Shown in pieces: positions 11,302 through 19,517 of a DNA stretch of 44,975 bases (positions are counted from its first letter, which is position 1; each line of letters begins with the position of its first letter). The notes under the pieces are model-generated. The model was not told the DNA's origin and did not search any database. It worked only from the letters and a program-made list of their open reading frames with translations. Source of the DNA: Caldilineaceae bacterium SB0661_bin_32 (GTDB taxonomy: Bacteria > Chloroflexota > Anaerolineae > Caldilineales > Caldilineaceae); the NCBI GenBank assembly GCA_009841235.1, contig VXMH01000087.1, positions 1 to 44,975 of the forward strand. Direction: 5' to 3'. Made by a program: the position numbers and the translations under genes.

Positions 11302-11324
11302 ATATACCTACGATCCATCTACGA
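11302..11324. repeat. Duplicated 23-bp element, copy 2
   Basis: The plus strand reads ATATACCTACGATCCATC followed by TACGA. The copies start 167 bp apart, in the same orientation, and the flanking sequence is unrelated. The similarity stops sharply at both ends, which favours a binding site over a remnant of a larger duplication. Confidence 0.8.
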
Positions 11325-11460
11325 CTCCAGTGGGCAGCGGCGCTACCCACGCGCACCCCCAACGCGGCCCCGCTAATGTGGCCTTTCCGATCGATTATGG
11401 AGAACCCACACGGGGGACACGACGCGGGGTGTGGCGGGGGGCACGGGAGGAGACGTTTCC

Positions 11461-12720
11461 TCAATCGGGCAGCAGGCTCCTGAGCCAGCCGCCGACCTTG
11501 TCCAGAATCTGCCCGTTTTCCGGGATCATTCTCTGCATGGGGTAGTGGATGGCGCGGGCGTCTTCGTAGAGCGCCCAGAGCAGGAGGCCAGCAGCGGTGG
11601 CGAAGGCCGGAGATTGCAGCTCTCTGCTCAATCCATGCACGGCGGGATGATCGACGGGGCTGCCGATACGTACCGGCATGCGCAAGATTCTGCGGAACAG
11701 ATCCACTGCGCCGGGGAGCTGGCTGGCCCCGCCCGTGAGGACAAGTCCTGCCGGCACCATGTGGCCGTAGCTGCTTTTGGCAATCCGGCTCTGGATGAGT
11801 TCGGCGGTCTCTTCGGCCCGCGCCTGCAGGATCTGGCTGATAAAGCGCCGGCTGAAGGTGCGCTCCGGTTTATCGCCGAAAACGGTTGCCCAGACCTGTT
11901 CGTCTTCGGCAATCCGTTCCGGTTGCAGGTGGCCGTAGCGAAGTTTCAACTCTTCGGCCACTTCGAACGGGGCGCGCAGCCCGATAGCCACGTCATTGGT
12001 CATGTGGCTTCCACCTACGTCCAGCACTTCGGTGTGCCAAAGACCGTTGCCGCGAAAGAGAGCCAGGTCTGTGGTGCCGCCGCCCAGGTCGGCCATAACG
12101 ACGCCCATCTGCCGCTCTTCTGCGGTCAGCACGGCCTCGCCGCTGGCCAGGGGTTCCAGAACAAGCTCGTCGATGTCGATGCCATGGGCCAGTACACACT
12201 GGGCGAGATTGTTGATGGCGTTGATGGTACCGGTGACGATATGGGCGTCGACTTCCAGGCGGCTGCCGAGAATGCCCAGGGGCTGCTGGATATTTACCTG
12301 CTCGTCCACCTTCCAGTGGCGGGCGATCACGTGGATGATCTGTCTGTTGGCGGCTATCTGAACGGCGCGTGCGGCCTCCAGCGCCCGCTGCATATCGTTG
12401 CCGGTGACGCCGTGACGTCCGTCGATCGGGCTGATGCCGGCGCTGTTGGAGGTGGCAATGTGGTTGCCGGCGATGCCCAGATAGCAGCTGGTGATCTGTC
12501 TACCGGATTCTTGTTCGGCCGTCTCCAGCGCCTCGCCGATGGCGGTGGTCACCTCCGGCACATCCATGACAACGCCGCGGCGCAATCCTCTGCTCGGCGT
12601 GACACCGCCGCCCAGAACCCTGACGGCGAGATTGCCCAGACTGTCATGGATGACAGTGCCCACCAGCGCGCAGATTTTTGTGGTGCCTACGTCGACCGCA
12701 GCGATAATCTCTCTGGTCAC
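11461..12720 (-). CDS. ftsA: Cell division protein FtsA
   Basis: FtsA is the actin-like ATPase that tethers FtsZ filaments to the membrane. The 419-residue protein starts with [18 protein letters not shown], the phosphate-1 loop. It has the SHS2 insertion domain (about residues 80-160), the second phosphate loop [16 protein letters not shown], and the adenosine motif [20 protein letters not shown]. The C-terminus, [16 protein letters not shown], is an amphipathic helix expected to bind the membrane. The start is GTG 12720 with a weak ribosome site. It follows ftsQ by 54 nt and precedes the long spacer before ftsZ. Identification is secure. Confidence 0.97.
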   Translation of the reverse strand: MTREIIAAVDVGTTKICALVGTVIHDSLGNLAVRVLGGGVTPSRGLRRGVVMDVPEVTTAIGEALETAEQESGRQITSCYLGIAGNHIATSNSAGISPIDGRHGVTGNDMQRALEAARAVQIAANRQIIHVIARHWKVDEQVNIQQPLGILGSRLEVDAHIVTGTINAINNLAQCVLAHGIDIDELVLEPLASGEAVLTAEERQMGVVMADLGGGTTDLALFRGNGLWHTEVLDVGGSHMTNDVAIGLRAPFEVAEELKLRYGHLQPERIAEDEQVWATVFGDKPERTFSRRFISQILQARAEETAELIQSRIAKSSYGHMVPAGLVLTGGASQLPGAVDLFRRILRMPVRIGSPVDHPAVHGLSRELQSPAFATAAGLLLWALYEDARAIHYPMQRMIPENGQILDKVGGWLRSLLPD

Positions 12721-12774
12721 TGAAGATTTCTCTAACTGATCGTTTCTCTAAAGATAATGGCGTCGTATCAAGAA

Positions 12775-13764
12775 CTATTGCTCATCCGGCTCGTCGTCGT
12801 ACCGGCGGGTGAAGGAACGGTTTGGCACCGAAACATTGAGGGTGACAGCTTCGTCTCCGGCTGCTTCCAATTGCGGCTTTAAGCTTTGCAGGACCGTCCA
12901 CTTTTCTTCGAATTTGTATCCGTCTCCCCAGTGGATCCAAGCCTGAGTAGACGGCAGGCTGAAATTCAGGCCGTAAAGAGAATTGTACCAGAACTCATTA
13001 ACGATGGAAAGACGATATGACAAAATCATGGCAGAGGTCAGGATCCGTTTATCGATCTGCAGGGTGCCTTCCACGTTTGCAATCCGCGCTTCGGCCGAGG
13101 GGTCGATAATCCGCAACGCCGGCTGCACGTCCAGTTCCCGGGGCGCCAGGGCCGCGCCGTCCTCCAGCAGCCAGTACTCCTGCTGCTCGGTAGCCCAGAG
13201 AGCCACGGGGCGCACCTCTTGAACGCTGATTTCGATATGCCCGGGCCAGCGGATTTTCGCGTCTGCAGCGGTGACATACGGATGTGCCATTACCTGCTCT
13301 TCGATCTTTTCGGGATCCAGCCAGAAGATACTCCAGCTGTCGATATCGCAGGCGGCGAAGAGTTCGTCCTGGGAAAGGTATTGCGCTCCTTCAAAACGCA
13401 CATTTTCGCGATAGATGTAGAAGCTCTCGCTGGTGTACAGCCAGTACAGAGCGGCCGCGACCGCAGCCAGCAGCAGCAGACTGACTGTTTTGCTTGGGGC
13501 CAGACCGGAAAAGCCGGGGAAGAGGGTTGCCTGCGCGCCAGCGGGAACGGGGAGCGATGAAGTTGCCCCCTTTGCGCTTCCTTTGAAGCCCAGCCGCGAC
13601 CGGCCGCTTCGCAGGACAAAGGCGTGCGTCGAACGCAGTGCCGAGGAGAAGCGGCGGCGCGTTTGCGCGTGCCGCCGCCGCCGCACTCGTTTGGAAGACA
13701 CGGCCTTCTGCGCCGCCCGCGATCCTCGTTTTTGTTTGCGCCCTGAATTGAAGGCAATTTGCAT
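12775..13764 (-). CDS. ftsQ: Cell division protein FtsQ/DivIB
   Basis: FtsQ is a bitopic divisome scaffold that links FtsL/DivIC proteins to the Z ring. From ATG 13764 it has 329 residues. The N-terminal ~90 residues are a long, strongly basic cytoplasmic region with runs such as KRVRRRRHAQTRRR. One transmembrane helix follows (about 93-110, VSLLLLAAVAAALYWLY). Next is a POTRA domain (about 113-190, with VRFEGAQYLSQDELF, DPEKIEEQVMAHPYV and WPGHIEISVQEVRPVALW), then the FtsQ beta domain. The reading frame is open further upstream into ddl, but that part does not look coding. ATG 13764 has only a weak ribosome site, so the exact start is uncertain. It lies between ddl and ftsA, the classical position. 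Confidence 0.92.
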   Translation of the reverse strand: MQIAFNSGRKQKRGSRAAQKAVSSKRVRRRRHAQTRRRFSSALRSTHAFVLRSGRSRLGFKGSAKGATSSLPVPAGAQATLFPGFSGLAPSKTVSLLLLAAVAAALYWLYTSESFYIYRENVRFEGAQYLSQDELFAACDIDSWSIFWLDPEKIEEQVMAHPYVTAADAKIRWPGHIEISVQEVRPVALWATEQQEYWLLEDGAALAPRELDVQPALRIIDPSAEARIANVEGTLQIDKRILTSAMILSYRLSIVNEFWYNSLYGLNFSLPSTQAWIHWGDGYKFEEKWTVLQSLKPQLEAAGDEAVTLNVSVPNRSFTRRYDDEPDEQ

Positions 13765-13853
13765 CGTACTGATCAGATTGTACTGCTCTACAAGTCGCCA
13801 GCGCTTTTCAACTGCTGCCGCAGACGCCTCGCGTCTGTGTAAACAGAGCCCGA

Positions 13854-14996
13854 CTAGCGATGAATCCGGTTCTGCCGACGGTCCGCGTGCCGTTCGAGAG
13901 CCATATCGACCAGGCTGCCGACCAGCTCGGTCAGGGGAACGCCGCTGGCTTCCCAAAGCTTCGGGTACATGCTGCTGGCGGTAAAGCCGGGCATGGTATT
14001 CAGCTCGTTGAGATAGAGCTGCCCGTCGGCGCCTAACAGAAAGTCTGCCCGCGCAAGGCCAGCTCCGTCAAGCGCCTGGAAGGCGCGAACGGACAGCAGA
14101 CGGATTTCGTCTGCCAGGTCGGGGGGAATGTCCGCCGGAATCAGCAGCCGGCTGCCCTTGTCCAGGTACTTGGCCTCGTAGTCGTAAAACTCATTGGCGG
14201 GAACCACCTCGCCGACAATGCTGGCCCGGGGCTCATCATTGCCAAGGACGCTGACCTCTAATTCGCGGGCATCGTGCACTCCTTCCTCGATCAGCACTTT
14301 GCGGTCGTAGCGGCAGGCCAGCCCGATGGCACGCGTCAGCTCCGCCCGATCTCTGACTTTGCTGATACCGACGCTGCTGCCGAGATTGGCCGGCTTCACG
14401 AAGAGTGGATAGGGGAAGGCAGACTCGAGCTCATCCAGTATTTTCTCACGCCGGTCCTTATGCGGGTCGGGATCCGATTCCTGGCCCTCCGTCCAGTTTC
14501 GGCGCAGCAGGGTACGGTAGGCGACCTGGGGGATGCCGGCGGCGGCAAAGAGCGCCTTCGCGGCAATTTTGTCCATCGCGACCGCGCTGGCGAGGACGCC
14601 GCAGCCTACATAAGGCACTTCGAGCATCTCAAGCAGCCCTTGCACGGTCCCGTCCTCACCGTAGGGGCCGTGGAGCACAGGAAATATCAGGTCCACCGCC
14701 GGCAGCCGCTCGCTATGCTGCAGAAGCGGGGACTGAGTCGAGGTGGGCGCGAGAAGGGCGGAGTCGGTCTCCTCTATCTTGCCATGGCCGTTCTCTCTCG
14801 CCTTGCCGCTGGTCAACTGCGCCAGCGGGTCGGCGCCGGTGAGCCATTCACCGGTTTTGGTGATGCCGAGCCGCACCGTTTCATAGCCGGCCTCGTCCAG
14901 GGCGCGGATGACCGTCTGCGCGCTGAGCAGGGAGATTTCGTGCTCGCCGCTCTTGCCGCCAAAAAGGACACCGACCCGTACTGAATTGTACGCCAT
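13854..14996 (-). CDS. ddl: D-alanine--D-alanine ligase
   Basis: It joins two D-alanines with ATP to make the terminal dipeptide of peptidoglycan precursors. The protein has 380 residues and the ATP-grasp architecture. VGVLFGGKSGEHEISLLSA is near the N-terminus, PVLHGPYGEDGTVQGLLEM follows, then the KPANLGSSVGISKV ATP-binding loop. The metal-binding LNELNTMPGFTASSMYPKL is near the C-terminus. A ~30-residue hydrophilic insertion (about residues 165-195, with GQESDPDPHKDRREK) is somewhat longer than usual. ATG 14996 has GGTGA 5 nt upstream and is preferred. An ATG at 15008 would overlap the murB stop by 7 nt and is also possible. Either way, translation is probably coupled to murB. Confidence 0.97.
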   Translation of the reverse strand: MAYNSVRVGVLFGGKSGEHEISLLSAQTVIRALDEAGYETVRLGITKTGEWLTGADPLAQLTSGKARENGHGKIEETDSALLAPTSTQSPLLQHSERLPAVDLIFPVLHGPYGEDGTVQGLLEMLEVPYVGCGVLASAVAMDKIAAKALFAAAGIPQVAYRTLLRRNWTEGQESDPDPHKDRREKILDELESAFPYPLFVKPANLGSSVGISKVRDRAELTRAIGLACRYDRKVLIEEGVHDARELEVSVLGNDEPRASIVGEVVPANEFYDYEAKYLDKGSRLLIPADIPPDLADEIRLLSVRAFQALDGAGLARADFLLGADGQLYLNELNTMPGFTASSMYPKLWEASGVPLTELVGSLVDMALERHADRRQNRIHR

Positions 14997-15001
14997 ATGA
15001 G

Positions 15002-16018
15002 TCACCATTCCCCGATTTTCTGAAGTTCCGGCTGCAGCTCTACGCCGCTGCGTCTGGCCACCGCCGTCTGAATATGTTCGATCATCGCCATGACATCGGC
15101 TGCTGTCGCCGCGCCGACGCCGCCGGGGTTGATGAGAAAGTTGGCGTGCGTTCGGCTGACCTCGACGCCGCCGAGACGAAACCCCTTCAGCCCGGCCTCC
15201 TCGATCAGGCGTCCGGCGAAGTCGCCTGGCGGGTTGACGAATGTGCTGCCCAGTGAGGGCTCCACCGGCTGTGTGCTGCGTCGATGGCCCAGGAAAGACT
15301 GCGCGGCGGCGCGGATCCTGTCCCGGTCGCCGGTTTGCAGCCGGAAGTTGGCGCTCAGCAGGACGGGTCCGAAGCCGGCGTCGGCAGTTCCCGCCCGTTT
15401 CAAGCTGCTTTGACGGTAGGCGTAGGCGAGATCCTCGACGCGGTAAACCTGGATATCACCGTTGTCGTCGAGCAGCAGAACGTCCCAGAGCGAGTCCTTC
15501 ACTTCCCCGCCATGTGCGCCGGCGTTGTTGACAACGGCTCCTCCGACGGACCCGGGCACACTCACCGCCCACTCGAGTCCGGTCAGCCCGGCGTTGATGG
15601 CGGTACGGGCCGCGCCGGCCATGAGCGCGCCGCTCTCGGCGTAGAGGAAGGGGCGGGTGTCTTTGGGATAATCGCAGCAGGGGGCGTCCTGCACCTGCAC
15701 TGCGTTGCAGCGGTTATGGATCACCAACCCGCGCACGCCGCGGTCGCTGATCAGCACGTTGCTGCCGCCGCCCAAAACCAGGTAGGGCAGTTTGTTCGCC
15801 CTTGCCCAGCGCGCCAGCTTCAGCAGATCATGCGTGTCTGAGACAACCGCGAAATAGTCGGCAGGTCCGCCAATTTTGATCGTGGTGAGGCTCGCCAGCG
15901 GGTGGTCCTGCCGCATCTCTACGCCGAGGGCCTCGATCTGGTCGAGAGCGGAGGCGCCGATTTCTCTCTTTTGGCGGGCCGGGGCCGTTGCTGGCTCCAT
16001 GATGTCGAGTACAGTCAC
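15002..16018 (-). CDS. murB: UDP-N-acetylmuramate dehydrogenase (UDP-N-acetylenolpyruvoylglucosamine reductase)
   Basis: MurB is the FAD enzyme that reduces enolpyruvyl-UDP-GlcNAc to UDP-MurNAc with NADPH. FAD-binding signatures are visible: [37 protein letters not shown] and the phosphate loop [20 protein letters not shown]. The catalytic serine lies in [12 protein letters not shown], followed by [21 protein letters not shown] and [10 protein letters not shown], which is type II-like. The protein is 338 residues from GTG 16018, which has GAGGA some 12 nt upstream. ATG 16000 is the alternative start. The longer open frame runs antiparallel-free through the kinase gene in another phase and is not protein-like. 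The gene begins 7 nt after the P-loop kinase stop. Confidence 0.96.
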   Translation of the reverse strand: MTVLDIMEPATAPARQKREIGASALDQIEALGVEMRQDHPLASLTTIKIGGPADYFAVVSDTHDLLKLARWARANKLPYLVLGGGSNVLISDRGVRGLVIHNRCNAVQVQDAPCCDYPKDTRPFLYAESGALMAGAARTAINAGLTGLEWAVSVPGSVGGAVVNNAGAHGGEVKDSLWDVLLLDDNGDIQVYRVEDLAYAYRQSSLKRAGTADAGFGPVLLSANFRLQTGDRDRIRAAAQSFLGHRRSTQPVEPSLGSTFVNPPGDFAGRLIEEAGLKGFRLGGVEVSRTHANFLINPGGVGAATAADVMAMIEHIQTAVARRSGVELQPELQKIGEW

Positions 16019-16025
16019 TTCGTGA

Positions 16026-16604
16026 TCAGATTCCTCGCAAGGTGCGCAGTTGCCGTAGCAGCCGGTCGAAGTCGAGCGCCGCGAAACTGCTGGTGTCGAC
16101 GTGAAATACGGGCCCGTCCAGATCCAGGGGACGGTTGCGCCGCTCCAACTCGACCGTGTCGTACCGGCCCATCCGCAGCCGGTCCACGTGCCCAGGGTGT
16201 CGTTCGCCGCTGTCCACCCGCCGGGCATAGCGTTGACGCAGCAGGTCGGGCCGTGTGGAAAGGACCACCTGCGCCGGTCGGAAAGGGCGGCGCGCCTGCA
16301 ATGCCTTGAAGCGCGGGTTGGCCCAATCCGGATCAAAGGGCGTTTCCACAAGCAGCGAGCAGCGGGCCTCCAGCAAGCGTTCGATCAACAGGTAGACCAG
16401 TTCATAGGTTGCCCCGCCCAGCCGCTCCGACCACTCCACCGTTGACCAGCCCAGCGTATCGAAAAGCGACTCCTTGAGGTCGTCGCGTGCGATCAGGGGC
16501 AGTTCCAAAGCCGGGGCCAATTTGCGGGCCAGTGTCGTCTTGCCCGTGCCCGGCGCCCCGCAAACGATCAGGACAAGCGGCAGCAGATATCGCCCTTCAG
16601 CCAT
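16026..16604 (-). CDS. P-loop kinase-like ATPase (AAA_33 / zeta-toxin-like fold)
   Basis: This 192-residue soluble protein has an N-terminal Walker A motif GAPGTGKTT (about residues 15-23) directly after a hydrophobic beta strand LPLVLIVC. It is followed by [14 protein letters not shown], the acidic residues typical of small-molecule or nucleotide kinases of the AAA_33 group. Later, [10 protein letters not shown] resembles a Walker-B-like strand, and [25 protein letters not shown] contains the arginine-rich lid. The substrate is unknown. ATG 16604 overlaps the murC end by 8 nt (ATGGCTGA), so translation is coupled to murC. murB follows after 7 nt. Such a kinase is not a standard dcw member; it might phosphorylate a wall precursor or sugar, but this is only inferred from position. 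Confidence 0.85.
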   Translation of the reverse strand: MAEGRYLLPLVLIVCGAPGTGKTTLARKLAPALELPLIARDDLKESLFDTLGWSTVEWSERLGGATYELVYLLIERLLEARCSLLVETPFDPDWANPRFKALQARRPFRPAQVVLSTRPDLLRQRYARRVDSGERHPGHVDRLRMGRYDTVELERRNRPLDLDGPVFHVDTSSFAALDFDRLLRQLRTLRGI

Positions 16605-18066
16605 CGGTTCCCAGTCTCTCCAGCAGCGTCTCACCGATGCGGTGGCTTGTGCCTGCGCCCAGTGTCAGGACGACGTCGCCGGCGGTTACTTCGCCGTGGA
16701 GAAGCGTGCTCGTGTCCTCGATGTCACCGCTGTGGCGAATCGATGGATGTGGGCTGGCGGCCGCGATCTCGGCCGCGGCCATGGCCCTGTCGCCGCTCTC
16801 TCTGGCAGCGTAGATATCGGTCACCAGGACGGCGTCGGCGTTGTCGAAGCTGGCGGCGATTTTGTGCAACAGCGCCCTGGTGCGGCTGAACGTGTGGGGC
16901 TGAAAGACGGCCCAGATGCGCCGCTCGCCGAAGCGGTTGCGGGCCGCGGCCAGGGTTGCCTGGATTTCAGTGGGGTGGTGGGCGTAATCGTCGACGACCG
17001 TTACGCCCCGCCGCGTCCCCTTCAGTTCAAAACGCCGGCCGATGCCTGAATATTGATGCAGGCTTGCCAGGACCTGCGCCGCCGGCACACCACAGCGGCG
17101 GGCGACGGTCAACGCGGCCAAGGCATTGCGCAGGTTGTGGATGCCGGGCGCCTGCAGCTGCAGACGTCCGATCAACTCCCCTTCACTCTGCACCGCGGCG
17201 GCATAGCCCCCGCCAGCGCCCGCTGTCTCGCCGGCGGCCTGCACGTCGCACCCTTCACGCAGCCCATACGTCAGCCAGACGGGACCGTTCTCGGTTGTAC
17301 GGCCTGTACGCAGCGCCTCGGCGCCAGGGTCGTCCCCGCACGAGACCACGCATCCTTCGGCTCGCACCTGCGCCACAAACTGACGGAAGGCGTCGACAAA
17401 GCTGGACGGCGTCGGATAGCAGTCGGGGTGGTCCCACTCCACATTGGTTACGACGGCCACCATCGGCGTCAATCCATGGAACATGCGGTCATACTCATCG
17501 GCTTCGATCACAAACTCGGCGGCTGTCCCAGCATGGGCGTTGCCGAATCCGGGCAGGTCGGCCCCGATGATATAGCCGGCGTCGCAGCCGTTTGCTTGCA
17601 AGGTCTGCACGATCATGGCGGTTGTCGTGCTCTTGCCATGCGTGCCGGAGACTGCGATGACATCGCGGCCGGCCAGCAGCGGCGGGAGGAACAGCTCCCG
17701 TCTGACGACCGGTATCCCCAGCCTCTGCGCGGTCTGTCGTTCCGGGTTGGTTTCGTCGATGGCGCTGCTGATCAGGACGACGTCCGGGCGTTCCCGGTCC
17801 GGTAGCTCGGCGAGCTCTGCGGCCGCGCCCTGGCGTCCGAAGAGTTTCGCGCCGGCCGCGGCCAGCCGGCGGGTGCGCTCACTCTCCTGGCGATCGCTTC
17901 CGCTGACGTGGATGCCCCGTTCCAAGAGAACGCGGGCGATGGCGGAGAGGCCTGCGCCGCCTATTCCTATCAGATGCACGCGCGGCCGCGTATCGTCCCC
18001 GCCTTTCTTGGGTAGCGGGGCGCCCAGCGCTTTTTGCAACCGGTTCTGCCAGCTGTCAACCGGCAT
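16597..18066 (-). CDS. murC: UDP-N-acetylmuramate--L-alanine ligase
   Basis: MurC adds L-alanine to UDP-MurNAc using ATP, the first amino acid of the stem peptide. The 489-residue protein has the N-terminal Rossmann loop HLIGIGGAGLSAIARVL, the Mur ligase ATP loop VSGTHGKSTTTAM, the metal-binding AEFVIEADEYDRMF, the VVTNVEWDHPDCY segment, and DDYAHHPTEI in the C-terminal half. ATG 18066 was chosen because GGAGG lies exactly 5 nt upstream; earlier in-frame starts at 18078 (ATG) and 18117 (TTG) have poorer sites. It is the gene after the two CvpA-like proteins and its stop overlaps the start of the kinase gene. Confidence 0.97.
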   Translation of the reverse strand: MPVDSWQNRLQKALGAPLPKKGGDDTRPRVHLIGIGGAGLSAIARVLLERGIHVSGSDRQESERTRRLAAAGAKLFGRQGAAAELAELPDRERPDVVLISSAIDETNPERQTAQRLGIPVVRRELFLPPLLAGRDVIAVSGTHGKSTTTAMIVQTLQANGCDAGYIIGADLPGFGNAHAGTAAEFVIEADEYDRMFHGLTPMVAVVTNVEWDHPDCYPTPSSFVDAFRQFVAQVRAEGCVVSCGDDPGAEALRTGRTTENGPVWLTYGLREGCDVQAAGETAGAGGGYAAAVQSEGELIGRLQLQAPGIHNLRNALAALTVARRCGVPAAQVLASLHQYSGIGRRFELKGTRRGVTVVDDYAHHPTEIQATLAAARNRFGERRIWAVFQPHTFSRTRALLHKIAASFDNADAVLVTDIYAARESGDRAMAAAEIAAASPHPSIRHSGDIEDTSTLLHGEVTAGDVVLTLGAGTSHRIGETLLERLGTDG

Positions 18067-18120
18067 CGCTGCCTCCATGTCTGCGGCCGCGCCGCGCTTC
18101 AGCCGGAACGTATTCAACTC

Positions 18121-18666
18121 TCATCCCCGCACCCGCATCAGAAGCAGTATCGCGATGGGAATCACCCACTGCGTCGGTGACGGCATGATATTCTGGGGCA
18201 GATAGCGCACCAGCTCGACAGCGATCGGCGACAGGTCCGGATTTATCCATCCCAGGTTTGAGAGGGGATAGCCGTAGATGTGCTGGTAATACCAGAGGCT
18301 GCCGCTGATCAGATAGCCGTTGATTGCGCCGACCAGGCAGCTGAGAATGGCGCCTTGGGGCATCGGCCACTGCTGACCGCTGAATGTAATGACCCGCCCG
18401 GCATAACCGGCAAAGATGATAACGACAAAGACGACCAGGTAGAAATTGCTCAGAAACAACTGCTGGGCCCCCATATCTTCGGTCGAGAATACCATGCGCC
18501 ATACACTGTCCAGGATCGGATTGAGACGATCCTGGACGTAGAGCAGCAGAAAGATGGCGACGATAATGATCATGGACCTGCCCAGTTCGCGCGCATAACC
18601 CTGGGCGAGGCCAATCATGGTGATGATGCCGGCGATAGAGCCGAAATAAACTTCGATCAGACCCAT
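18121..18666 (-). CDS. CvpA-like integral membrane protein (second of two)
   Basis: This 181-residue protein has about four hydrophobic helices: AGIITMIGLAQGYAREL onward into MIIIVAIFLLLYV, FYLVVFVVIIFAGYAGRVI, AILSCLVGAINGYLISGSLWYY and WVIPIAILLLM near the C-terminus. The first helix with GLAQGYAREL recalls the G-x-x-R/K-G-x-x-x-E-L hallmark of the CvpA (colicin V production) family, whose members are small membrane proteins often linked to envelope or division functions. The match is weaker than for its neighbour. No strong ribosome site precedes ATG 18666. It lies 68 nt after the other CvpA-like gene and 54 nt before murC. Its specific role is unknown. Confidence 0.75.
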   Translation of the reverse strand: MGLIEVYFGSIAGIITMIGLAQGYARELGRSMIIIVAIFLLLYVQDRLNPILDSVWRMVFSTEDMGAQQLFLSNFYLVVFVVIIFAGYAGRVITFSGQQWPMPQGAILSCLVGAINGYLISGSLWYYQHIYGYPLSNLGWINPDLSPIAVELVRYLPQNIMPSPTQWVIPIAILLLMRVRG

Positions 18667-18734
18667 AACAGTTTCGTAGGCAGGCGTGTTTCACAGATGG
18701 CGGCTTGTCACATCCTGGTAAGTTGCGCGCTCGA

Positions 18735-19409
18735 TCAGGTTTGGCCGCGGCGCAGTGTGCTGATCACCGCCACGAGCAGCACCGTAAGCGCAATCGCGGC
18801 CAGGATGGGCTGTTGAGGCCCTAATGCCGCCCAGAGATCGCCAAAACCGGAATGCATCATGTCGGTCACGCTTTGCAGAAACCCCTCCATCCCCGTGCCG
18901 GGAGATGAGACCGACGTAACCCCGACCTCCGGGATGAAGTTGATCAGCCGCGGCGCAAAAGTAGGGATGTAGAACAGCCCGTTGCCAATTCCGATCATCG
19001 CCGCAAGGAGACCGGATGAGCTTTGGCTATCGGGGATTGCCTTATTGGTCAACAGGTAGGCAAATAGCAGCAAACCCGACCAGACCAGAAAGGAGACCGT
19101 CGGCGGCTGCGCATCCGCAAGCCAGTCCGAGGCGCCCAGGGTGTAGACCGGTTCGCCAATTCCCCCTGTATCCCCTGCGCGCAGCGAGGCCAGGAACTTT
19201 GCGCCCGCGCTGATGATACCGAAGACGATTCCCAGCACCTGCCTCACGATATCCAGGGCCAGTCCCTGGTTTTGTTGCAGCAGGAAGAAGCCCCCGACCG
19301 AGACGACCAGCACCAACAGCTCCCTGAACAGGCCGCGCCGGAAGCCGATCCAAGCGAATAGAAGAACGTAGAATGCAAATGCAACTGTGCCTGGCGTATT
19401 TTCACTCAT
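18735..19409 (-). CDS. CvpA-like integral membrane protein (first of two)
   Basis: The 224-residue protein begins with a helix followed by IGFRRGLFRELLVLVVSVGGFFLL, a good CvpA-type first segment (aromatic-GxxRGLxxEL). At least three more hydrophobic stretches follow: IVRQVLGIVFGIISAGAKFL, VSFLVWSGLLLFAYLLT and ILAAIALTVLLVAVIST. An IGIGNGLFYIPTFAPRLINF segment resembles the central small-residue helix of the family. ATG 19409 has AGGATGAAAGC a short distance upstream. It lies between murG (108-nt gap) and the second CvpA-like gene. Its inclusion in the dcw cluster suggests an envelope or septum role, but no function can be assigned from sequence. Confidence 0.8.
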   Translation of the reverse strand: MSENTPGTVAFAFYVLLFAWIGFRRGLFRELLVLVVSVGGFFLLQQNQGLALDIVRQVLGIVFGIISAGAKFLASLRAGDTGGIGEPVYTLGASDWLADAQPPTVSFLVWSGLLLFAYLLTNKAIPDSQSSSGLLAAMIGIGNGLFYIPTFAPRLINFIPEVGVTSVSSPGTGMEGFLQSVTDMMHSGFGDLWAALGPQQPILAAIALTVLLVAVISTLRRGQT

Positions 19410-19517
19410 TTTTTATGCTTTCATCCTGGGAGGAGGGCGTCCTCTGGGTCTTTCCCGCCTGCTTTGCAATCACTTTCAATAATCACAGTCCACAATCCCG
19501 GCGGCCGCTGAACCGTG

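Larger units (their letters stand above)
10856..11460 (-). promoter_or_regulatory. 605-bp ftsA-ftsZ spacer, probable ftsZ control region
   Basis: No gene is supported here: the open frames on either strand do not resemble proteins and are unlike their neighbours. The spacer holds two copies of a 23-bp element (listed separately) and a 6-bp hairpin GGCCGG/CCGGCC at 11256-11275 without a T tract. Each 23-bp copy ends, on the minus strand, in an AT-rich -10-like string (TATATT and CATATA). I infer one or more ftsZ promoters here but cannot assign a convincing -35. Confidence 0.5.
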
